Below are positions 27,320 to 34,442 of a stretch of DNA of 64,000 nt, in pieces (the first letter of the stretch is position 1; each line of letters opens with the position of its first letter). Made by a program: the position numbers and the translations under genes. Location: assembly GCF_000331515.1 (NCBI RefSeq), contig NZ_AMZO01000016.1:310001-374000 (forward strand). Direction: 5' to 3'. Origin of the DNA: Photobacterium marinum (GTDB taxonomy: Bacteria > Pseudomonadota > Gammaproteobacteria > Enterobacterales > Vibrionaceae). A model generated the notes under the pieces. That model made no database searches, was not told the origin of the DNA, and was given only the letters and a program-made list of their open reading frames with translations.

Positions 27320-27335
27320 ATCGTCGAAACACGAT
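27320..27335. promoter_or_regulatory. Predicted ArsR-type operator upstream of arsR
   Basis: ATCGTCGAAACACGAT, an inverted repeat with 5-bp ATCGT/ACGAT arms, 20 bases before the arsR start. It shares 14 of 16 positions with the site at 26922, consistent with autorepression. Confidence 0.68.
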
Positions 27336-27424
27336 GATAATCCCTTAACCGAAGCTATGTCAATGATCAGTTGGCTATACTTAAACGCATAAACAATATC
27401 AATCAACGAACTGGAAACAACTTT

Positions 27425-27508
27425 ATGGCTACTGTATTGCGAGCTGTCGTTCTTATATCTTCCCTGACAGCATGTAGCTCAGGTGTTGTCACTGATTACA
27501 ACATTCAG
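27425..27508 (+). pseudogene. 5' fragment of a small lipoprotein gene interrupted by the prophage
   Basis: ATG 27425 opens a lipoprotein signal with lipobox L-T-A-C (Cys 17). After codon 28 the frame meets the TG that begins the Mu-type end and stops a few codons inside it. The rest of the gene should lie beyond the other prophage end, outside the window. The five bases before the junction, TTCAG, should be the target duplication. Confidence 0.65.
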
Positions 27509-27580
27509 TGTAGCGCGCCGTGAACTTTGAAAAACGGAACCGCATAGATTGAAAAACAGTTTTTCTCATTTTATGCGGTT
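27509..27580 (-). repeat. Right terminus of the prophage with two 22-bp-phased transposase-binding-site candidates
   Basis: The element begins TGTAGCG, as Mu ends begin with TG. TTGAAAAAC occurs at 27527-27535 and again at 27549-27557, exactly 22 bases apart, the spacing of adjacent R1 and R2 MuA sites in Mu. The second copy sits inside a palindrome (GAAAAAC-A-GTTTTTC, 27551-27565) flanked by AACCGCATA/TATGCGGTT (27538-27546 and 27572-27580), which could also act as a terminator for the tail operon. Confidence 0.75.
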
Positions 27581-27610
27581 TGGTATTGATGGCAACTTAA
27601 CTGCGTAGAA

Positions 27611-27638
27611 TCTTAAACAACACTTAAACAGGTTTTAA
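27611..27638. repeat. Phased TTAAAC repeat, copy 1
   Basis: Two TTAAAC words 11 bases apart with a further TTTTAA, in the short gap after the tip protein gene. Similar clusters lie at 38129, 46861 and 59218. Confidence 0.4.
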
Positions 27639-29813
27639 TGGATGTTCAATGGCAACCTCATGAATGTAACTCTGCATTGCATCGTTACCTGATCGGGTGG
27701 CAGTGAGTGTAAGTCGAACAGCTCTGATTCCTTCCTTTATAATCTGGTTATCAAATGTCAGCTCGGTGCCTGTGATTATTTCATGATGGATGACAGTATC
27801 TGTATCCACATCAACTAGAGTCACTTGGATTTTGGTCCCCTTCTCTGGCAAACCATTGCTAAACCAGTCTGTAAGGTACTGAGGCTCTGTAACTTCGCTA
27901 ATACGGTCTCGGTGTGACAATGTAACCTTAAGTGGCAACTCTGAACTCATAGGCCAGTACTCATCATTAAACCGCACGTTCGTAACACAAAGTGGCTTGG
28001 CAGCCCTACCAACCAACACGATTTCTTCTTCTGTGGCTTTGGCTTCATCAAGTGTCCCTTTGGGCGTTACAGATAAGCCTCTCAGGGTAACTCGTTCACC
28101 AGCTGTAAACTCAGCTTCGAGTGCATCTGCATCTAATACAATCACTGGCGTCATCGCATTGTGCTCTTCTGGCATTGTATCAAGCACACCTCGCTTAACT
28201 CTGACGATATCACCATCCAAATCCATAACCACAATCAACTCATTCCCAACCAAGCAAATCATTGGTAGCTCCAGCCCAACCAAATCACTACCAACAACCT
28301 GCCACTGGACATCAGTCCTGCCAGCCGACTCCAACAACAGCGAACGTGGTGAGAAGCTGGCTCGATGGCTATATAACCAACGATTAAAGTGGTTATAGTA
28401 AAGATCAGCTCCCACTGTATCGCTGGTTGGTTTGGCTGCGTACCAGGCTATAAAACTACTAAATTCATTAATGGTCGCCAATTCAGAAGGATTCAACGTG
28501 TTGGCCAAAAGCCAGTAAGGCAATTCAACCACTTTCTGTTCACTGATTGGCATAGGAGTATTGATAGGTTCTTTCCAGTTACTTGGCGGTGGCGGCGTGT
28601 AGTCCCCGGTTGCTGAAGAGAAAATATCTTCCATTACCTCCAGCTTTACCTCGGGATTTGCCAAGCTTCCCCGACGTTTTTTCTGAATCCTGACAATATG
28701 GTTCAGACCTGCTTTGGGATAAACGACTCTTACCACATCACCAGGCTGATAAACTGCTGTAGATGTATCGCAATACAACTCGCATGTCATCAACCGCGCC
28801 GACAACATCCGTAATTCTCGCATAGCTACCCGATAAGCCAGCTTGTCATCATAAATCATCGGGAAATCAACCGACTCACCGATGGTACGCCCAGTGGCTT
28901 GGAGCAATGCTGAATTCATTACGGTAACAGCGGCTTTATCGTATGTATTCCAATTGGTATAAGTTACTGTCAGAGTATTGATGAGATCAGCCTGGCTTCG
29001 ACGGCGAATATTACGAGCAGACTTAATATGCTTAACGGTCAGCACAGGGATGTTTCCCGACTCATAATCATCCCTAGCAAGGCGCATAGTCACTTTGCCC
29101 GTCGCCTCATCAGTGAACACATAACCGTTAATGTAGCGACAAATGTCTTTAATAAACTGCTCCACCGGCTGTTGCTTAACCCAATGTGCATTAAGCCCAA
29201 AGCCTTCAGCATAGAGAATGTCGGCACATCGACGAAAGGCAAACTCATCAATATTGCGATTACCCGTTCCCCACTCCGGACACTCAATTAGCTCATGAAT
29301 GATATGGGCGGCATTAAGGCCACCGGCACCGAACGCTGCAGCATTGTTGATATCTCGTCCGTCACCAATAATTGCCTTTTCCAGGTACCACATCGAGTTT
29401 CCATCCCAACCGGTTTTCAACCGAGCCACTTCCACCGAAACAGGCGGCGGATAGCTGGAATTCCCCATCTCCGGCTTACGAAATACCAACGCAGCCAGAT
29501 AACGAAACGCACTAACCACCTTCTGGCCATCAATTTCCTGAGAACAATGCCGAGCCAGGTAATCATTTACCCCCTGACTTGCATGCCCCAGACAAAAATC
29601 GATGTCCCCGACAACACCACCATGTTGGTCACGATCACCAAACAATTCTGGCTCATTAACAGTCACACGGCGGTTATTCGCTATACGGGAACCAAGCCCT
29701 ACCTTTTCACCGAACCATATCCGCTGAATAAAATCGACCGGACCATGACAAAGCACTAGATGCTGTCCCCACGACCAACGATAACCGACGGTTTGTCTTT
29801 TTTTCCTTCCCAT
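27624..29813 (-). CDS. Phage tail tip / host-specificity protein J-like
   Basis: A 729-residue tail tip protein, the last gene before the prophage end. It contains the J-like opening L-V-L-C-H-G-P-V-D, G-D-G-R-D-I-N-N-A-A, and a phage-tail domain with I-N-T-L-T-V-T-Y-T near residue 260. The C-terminal third (about 480-729) is beta-sandwich-like and probably contacts the receptor or fibres. It follows an 84-residue gene with which it overlaps by 58 bases, an unusually long overlap; the ATG at 29813 is kept because the conserved J start lies just after it. Confidence 0.83.
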   Translation of the reverse strand: MGRKKRQTVGYRWSWGQHLVLCHGPVDFIQRIWFGEKVGLGSRIANNRRVTVNEPELFGDRDQHGGVVGDIDFCLGHASQGVNDYLARHCSQEIDGQKVVSAFRYLAALVFRKPEMGNSSYPPPVSVEVARLKTGWDGNSMWYLEKAIIGDGRDINNAAAFGAGGLNAAHIIHELIECPEWGTGNRNIDEFAFRRCADILYAEGFGLNAHWVKQQPVEQFIKDICRYINGYVFTDEATGKVTMRLARDDYESGNIPVLTVKHIKSARNIRRRSQADLINTLTVTYTNWNTYDKAAVTVMNSALLQATGRTIGESVDFPMIYDDKLAYRVAMRELRMLSARLMTCELYCDTSTAVYQPGDVVRVVYPKAGLNHIVRIQKKRRGSLANPEVKLEVMEDIFSSATGDYTPPPPSNWKEPINTPMPISEQKVVELPYWLLANTLNPSELATINEFSSFIAWYAAKPTSDTVGADLYYNHFNRWLYSHRASFSPRSLLLESAGRTDVQWQVVGSDLVGLELPMICLVGNELIVVMDLDGDIVRVKRGVLDTMPEEHNAMTPVIVLDADALEAEFTAGERVTLRGLSVTPKGTLDEAKATEEEIVLVGRAAKPLCVTNVRFNDEYWPMSSELPLKVTLSHRDRISEVTEPQYLTDWFSNGLPEKGTKIQVTLVDVDTDTVIHHEIITGTELTFDNQIIKEGIRAVRLTLTATRSGNDAMQSYIHEVAIEHPLKPV

Positions 29814-30010
29814 GATGCCTTCCTGTACCTAGTCACAACCTCAGTCACCAATGGGTCACCGAGTGCCAGCAACTGTTCACAATCCGCCCCACAACGAACA
29901 AAATCAGCCCAACTGAGGCCATACGTAACAAACACCCTTCGTGCGCCGGAACAGCAAATCCCTAACGGAGCCAAGTCAGACGGGTATATACGGTTATTTT
30001 CTGATTTCAC
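29756..30010 (-). CDS. Small tail-cluster protein of unknown function
   Basis: An 84-residue protein starting at GTG 30010 with GGAGAC upstream. It contains G-I-C-C-S-G-A-R-R-V-F and Y-G-L-S-W-A-D-F, a pattern seen in short genes placed directly before J genes in transposable siphophages. The C-terminal Lys-rich tail is read in the frame that overlaps the J start. The same frame stays open upstream to 30136, but that part overlaps a better-supported gene. Confidence 0.6.
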   Translation of the reverse strand: MKSENNRIYPSDLAPLGICCSGARRVFVTYGLSWADFVRCGADCEQLLALGDPLVTEVVTRYRKASWEGKKDKPSVIVGRGDSI

Positions 30011-30206
30011 TGTGTGATATGTCTCCCCACCAATAGACAGTGCCACTGGTAATTTTGACCTTGCCAAACACCACACCAAGCGGCTTTCCCTTTTCGATGA
30101 CCGGCGCTTTTGGCTCTTGCGCATCCGGAGCATCATGGCTCTGATTCATAGCGCGATAGCTGATAGCAATTGAAGCCACCGCCATAACGACAGCAATCCA
30201 GACCAT
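29994..30206 (-). CDS. Small tail assembly protein with N-terminal membrane-like helix
   Basis: A 70-residue protein: a hydrophobic N-terminal segment, a Pro/Lys linker, then E-K-G-K-P-L-G-V-V-F-G and a W-W-G-D strand. In many siphophages this segment forms the start of the tail tip machinery, upstream of J. It overlaps the 84-residue gene by 17 bases. Confidence 0.65.
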   Translation of the reverse strand: MVWIAVVMAVASIAISYRAMNQSHDAPDAQEPKAPVIEKGKPLGVVFGKVKITSGTVYWWGDISHSEIRK

Positions 30207-30240
30207 ACTGACTCCTTATAAGATTCTTTATAAACGGGAA

Positions 30241-30993
30241 TTAGCGATCGATGGGATCGCCGACATACGGGTTCTTGGTCGGCAAATTAACCGCCCCACC
30301 AAAATTGACTGCGTTATTAAAACGTCGATGACAGGTTGTCAGCGTCCGGTCACAGCCTCGGGTAATTTCGGCTCTCTCACCCTCGGCCAATAAAGCTGGA
30401 TGAAGAAGCACCAAAGTCAAACTATCAGGCTGGCGGTCGATAAAATGAAAGTTCTGACCTTGCTTCAGATAACCAAAGGCGTATTCCTCCGGCACCGGAT
30501 AAACCAGCGATACCCGACTGCCTTCAACACGTTCGATTATCACCACTCGCGGTTTTTCAAGCACACCACACTTTCGGCTACCCAGTGAATAACGACATTG
30601 AGGAGTGATAGTTTCAGTCAAGCCGGTTACTTGCAGTTCAGTGTGAACCGCTTCCAACTCCACCGTGACAAAGCCATCATTCCAAACGCCAGCCATCAGC
30701 CGTCCAGCAAACACGGTATAAAATACTCGACCGCCGTCTTCCGAACGGAGGATAGTCACCCTGGGGGCGACATTAAGCGGCGGGTTCAATGCCAGATTGG
30801 CTAACTCACTCCCGGCAGCAACCTCAAATGATGTATCAGCCCGAAGCGGATCATCCGACTGCTCGATAGAAGCGTCCCTCGCTATCATATGGGATTGCCA
30901 GTGATAGCCATTTGCCAACACATCACTCTGATTGGATGTAAAACGCCACACTTCATCGTGAAGCTCTATCTGATACAACTCAATAACTACCAT
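30241..30993 (-). CDS. Phage BR0599 / DUF2163 family tail protein
   Basis: A 250-residue tail protein. The C-terminal half has the BR0599 Cys motif (C-R-Y-S-L-G-S-R-K-C-G, then G-C-D-R-T-L-T-T-C-H-R-R-F-N-N) that probably binds a metal or Fe-S centre, and ends G-G-A-V-N-L-P-T-K-N-P. Members sit at the tail tip between the distal tail protein and J. The start overlaps the upstream gene by 14 bases, as expected for a coupled tail operon. Confidence 0.85.
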   Translation of the reverse strand: MVVIELYQIELHDEVWRFTSNQSDVLANGYHWQSHMIARDASIEQSDDPLRADTSFEVAAGSELANLALNPPLNVAPRVTILRSEDGGRVFYTVFAGRLMAGVWNDGFVTVELEAVHTELQVTGLTETITPQCRYSLGSRKCGVLEKPRVVIIERVEGSRVSLVYPVPEEYAFGYLKQGQNFHFIDRQPDSLTLVLLHPALLAEGERAEITRGCDRTLTTCHRRFNNAVNFGGAVNLPTKNPYVGDPIDR

Positions 30994-32623
30994 CGGACAC
31001 CTCTTTCATAGGCATTACGGCCCGCATCCGATGGCGTGGCAGATAACTAATCTTGACCCGATCATCATCCGGTCTCATCAAGCGCATCACATGCCCACCA
31101 AGCAAATCTCCCGGTTCAACGGGTATATTCCCGTCTCCGCCAATATCGAGGATTTCATTTCCGGACGAATCAACCCCATCCGACTGGGCAAAAACGAGCT
31201 GAGTACCATCACGCCACCGCAGGTACACATGACAACCATCGGATAATGCAAAGCCTGCAGGCTTTACCAAAATACGCTTTCTGCTCCCTTTTCCGGCCAG
31301 GCAAATTTCATTGTTAAAACTCACCCACCAACACGTGTTTAAACGCCCTTTAAACCGGAGTAAAAACTGTCTGAGCTGCCAACATGACTCACGCCCGTCA
31401 GCTACCCACTCAATGGTAGTGCTATGGTGGCCTAACTCCCGACCAGCTATCATCATCTGCTGACCACTGGCTGTGGTTTTGTCATACCAAGTAAACGCCA
31501 TATCATCCCTGACACCACCGGACTTACCACGTTTAACGATCACCGGCCTACCAAGATATTGCTGTGTAATAAGCCCCTGTAATTGGGGCGAAGAATCAAA
31601 CGATAAAGGCTCACTATTTACCCAACAAATTTGTTGCTCTATACGAGCCCCACGACGAACAGAATTAAGGCCGTCGGGGGCAATAGCAGCGATTGCAGGC
31701 ATAACGACGGCCCCTGCAAGGTCAAACATCAACGGTCGCTTTAAGACCAGAGCACTCTCTGCCACCTTGTCGATAAAAGCGACCTCATAACGATTCGCAT
31801 CTTTATAAACCACAACCATACCGTCTGCTTTGAAGTCTCGACCTGTAACCTCGGTATGTATCACTTTATCTCCGGCCGTAACGGTCACCGGCGGTGTGGC
31901 ATCTATCCACACCGGCACCACATGGCGGTTTGTCCCCTGGGCTTCGTAACGTTTGATTTGCTCTGCCGCAACACGAAGCGGCAGATTATAGCGATAATCA
32001 AGTTGTTGGATTGGCTTACTACCATTACAAAGGCGCTGCTCACCGACACGGGTTTCAATTATGGCGGTGAACCACTGCCAGGATTCGGTAACCGGATAAA
32101 CAGGAGGATATGGCCACAACGCAACTCGCGAACCAAGTACATTCAATGTTGACTTAACAGCAGCATGGTTAAATTGCCATTCAAACTGAGCTTCAACGTT
32201 CATTTCAACATCGAGCGATACATCTAACGTATAGTCCCAGTGCCCGCCATAAGCTGCCAATATGGACACGGGGTGCTGCCCTTTTAGTAACAACCCCTTA
32301 TCTTTTATTTTTTTTAGCTGATTAAGCGTCAACGGCTTGGTATACGAACTCCAAATTTCAATAGAATGATGTGACGGAGTCGCTATGTAACCGAGGCTAA
32401 TCATCCCCGGCTGAATGAAGATATTGTCTTTGAACTCACTGTCCCAAAAGCCATCAATAAAGTTCGCTCTGGCCTGGCCAGATGGCACTGAAGGCAAAGT
32501 GCCCGTCTCTGATACGGACACCATGGTGATTGACTGGATATCTTTAGACGGAATATCTGGAACTACTGGCGGCGGAGGTATGTTATAAGAAAAACACAAC
32601 TCAATTGGGTAAGAGATTTTCAT
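30980..32623 (-). CDS. Phage tail protein, distal-tail region
   Basis: A 547-residue structural protein with a mostly beta-strand appearance. By position (tape measure, two smaller proteins, this gene, BR0599, J) it should belong to the baseplate/distal tail ring of a flexible tail. No catalytic motif is seen. It overlaps both neighbours by a few bases. Confidence 0.68.
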   Translation of the reverse strand: MKISYPIELCFSYNIPPPPVVPDIPSKDIQSITMVSVSETGTLPSVPSGQARANFIDGFWDSEFKDNIFIQPGMISLGYIATPSHHSIEIWSSYTKPLTLNQLKKIKDKGLLLKGQHPVSILAAYGGHWDYTLDVSLDVEMNVEAQFEWQFNHAAVKSTLNVLGSRVALWPYPPVYPVTESWQWFTAIIETRVGEQRLCNGSKPIQQLDYRYNLPLRVAAEQIKRYEAQGTNRHVVPVWIDATPPVTVTAGDKVIHTEVTGRDFKADGMVVVYKDANRYEVAFIDKVAESALVLKRPLMFDLAGAVVMPAIAAIAPDGLNSVRRGARIEQQICWVNSEPLSFDSSPQLQGLITQQYLGRPVIVKRGKSGGVRDDMAFTWYDKTTASGQQMMIAGRELGHHSTTIEWVADGRESCWQLRQFLLRFKGRLNTCWWVSFNNEICLAGKGSRKRILVKPAGFALSDGCHVYLRWRDGTQLVFAQSDGVDSSGNEILDIGGDGNIPVEPGDLLGGHVMRLMRPDDDRVKISYLPRHRMRAVMPMKEVSDGSY

Positions 32624-33573
32624 ACGGCCATAGCTACTTCATTTGACGTCGGAACAACATCTCTGGCCTCTAATTTAATCGCCAGACCATATTTATATTT
32701 GTTCCAATCAAAGAGCTGAATAACCAACCAAGGTATTCCTCTGTACTCAATAAAATAAGGTAACGTCGTTACCTCAATCCCCTCTACTGAGGTTATCCGC
32801 ATCGTACCCAAAGCAAAAACAGGTGCATACCGTCCATTCGCTTGCTTTGAAGACAATAACCAGGGTAAAAACAATCTTGTATTACTTAGTTCAAACCGCA
32901 TGTGCTTTGACATTGATTCGCCGGTCGCGCCATGCCTTCCGTATATTGAGTCATTGCCAGTCCCTTCATAGATTGGTTTTAAAGACCCAATCTTGCAGGA
33001 ACCTGTCCTCTTCATTTCAAGCATTACATTAGATGCCTCAGAATAAACTAAACTACTTTCACCCTGCCCGAAACGATGGATATTCCACGAACCGAATTCA
33101 CCATCATCAAAGTCTGTACCGATGAAAAAACCACTGTTATCACCAGCAAAACCTGCTCCAACACCTAATGGACGAGAACATATAGCGAAATATGGTTGAT
33201 GATTTGACAGGTTAACCAGGCATAAGCCGAAAAGCTCTTCATTGGCAATAATGTGAAGATAACACGGTAAGCTCATACCCAAGTTTTGATTATTGCGTCG
33301 ATATTTAGAGGAAATAGCACGCTCATTAACTAAACCAGGCCAGCCACTCGAATAACCCGTTCCACCATAAACATTAATATGGTTTTTAGTCATCCAGTGA
33401 TATTCAAAACCAAATGCCGCAGCCAAAGGTAATGTCTTATGTGATACTGAAAATCGTGTCGTTTCATTATCACACTCAAGTTTCCAGTGAGATGCAGGAT
33501 TGTTTAAAAAGAAGTTTTTAACCTGTTCAACTAATTGCTTCCGTTCATTAATTACTGTCTTCATGTACGCCAT
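32620..33573 (-). CDS. Phage virion-associated protein, tail region
   Basis: A 317-residue protein starting at ATG 33573, which overlaps the previous stop by one base (TAATG) and has GGAG nine bases upstream. It contains Y-G-G-T-G-Y-S-S-G-W-P-G and many aromatic residues. It resembles its upstream neighbour in length and layout (N-terminal helical 50 residues, then beta-rich with repeated G/Y/W), so the two may be diverged copies with a structural or receptor role. Confidence 0.6.
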   Translation of the reverse strand: MAYMKTVINERKQLVEQVKNFFLNNPASHWKLECDNETTRFSVSHKTLPLAAAFGFEYHWMTKNHINVYGGTGYSSGWPGLVNERAISSKYRRNNQNLGMSLPCYLHIIANEELFGLCLVNLSNHQPYFAICSRPLGVGAGFAGDNSGFFIGTDFDDGEFGSWNIHRFGQGESSLVYSEASNVMLEMKRTGSCKIGSLKPIYEGTGNDSIYGRHGATGESMSKHMRFELSNTRLFLPWLLSSKQANGRYAPVFALGTMRITSVEGIEVTTLPYFIEYRGIPWLVIQLFDWNKYKYGLAIKLEARDVVPTSNEVAMAV

Positions 33574-34430
33574 TACAATAACTCCAGACACATAAAATCG
33601 TTATCGCTCGTGCGATAGACATTTTGCACAACCAGGAAAGTTCTCAGGTGGTCTCTTGTTTTGAGTAATTGCCCTGTCGAGGCATTCGGCCCACTCATCA
33701 AATAGGAACCAATAAATTCTCCCAAATTTCTATGGGTGTTACTGCCGGGATGAATGGGTATCATCCAATGGTCAAGGCCAGCAAAGCTGGTCTGATAGCC
33801 GTCATACAAACCAAAAAGCCACTTCGGCTGCATTGGCCATGTCAGTTCAGAATTTACCCAAACATTACCTAACCAATGAATATGTCGAGCATCATTCCGT
33901 GCATATTGATATGTGGATATTCCATTGCCGGTACTATTCCATTTTAAATTTGCGTCAGTACCCTCACCAAAACAGCAATATTGATCCGGCCAATGTTTAA
34001 TTGAGGCGTACATGTTGATTCGCCCCATGTAAATAACATGGGTGGTTGTTGATACTTGCGCAATCACTTTTAAATGCCGGTGCTCGGCATCCGTAATGAA
34101 ATAATAGGTAATCGCTTCATCCCAGAGATACATATAGTGATATGGGTTTTTATCTGGGATCTGTTCAAACGTTAAAGTATCGTAATATAAAGGAGCGCAA
34201 TACAACGTCCAATTATAACGGTCGGCCACATCATCATCCGTTGCTTTAAAAGCCGCAATAAACGTCTCTCTTGATACTGCATCAACAGATTCAAGAATCA
34301 ACTCATCACTTTTTTTCTCTACCGTTCGAGGCTTCCACCGTTTGACCGTCCAACCATGCTTTTCAGCAAACAACTTAAGCTTTGCTAATAAATCAGCATG
34401 TCCTTCAGCTGTACCCGTTTCCCATGCCAT
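33573..34430 (-). CDS. Phage virion-associated protein, tail region
   Basis: A 285-residue protein that begins M-A-W-E-T-G-T-A, a start common among tail proteins of B3-like transposable phages. The N-terminal ~60 residues are helical (L-L-A-K-L-K-L-F-A-E). The rest is beta-rich with V-I-Y-M-G-R-I-N and S-G-P-N-A-S-T-G. It lies directly after the tape measure gene. Function beyond virion structure is not readable. Confidence 0.62.
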   Translation of the reverse strand: MAWETGTAEGHADLLAKLKLFAEKHGWTVKRWKPRTVEKKSDELILESVDAVSRETFIAAFKATDDDVADRYNWTLYCAPLYYDTLTFEQIPDKNPYHYMYLWDEAITYYFITDAEHRHLKVIAQVSTTTHVIYMGRINMYASIKHWPDQYCCFGEGTDANLKWNSTGNGISTYQYARNDARHIHWLGNVWVNSELTWPMQPKWLFGLYDGYQTSFAGLDHWMIPIHPGSNTHRNLGEFIGSYLMSGPNASTGQLLKTRDHLRTFLVVQNVYRTSDNDFMCLELL

Positions 34431-34442
34431 CTCACTTTCCTT

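Noticed and set aside
29756..30136. 126-residue gene starting at 30136
   Set aside because: Its first 42 codons overlap the 70-residue tail gene, and a GTG at 30010 with a ribosome site gives the conserved part alone.
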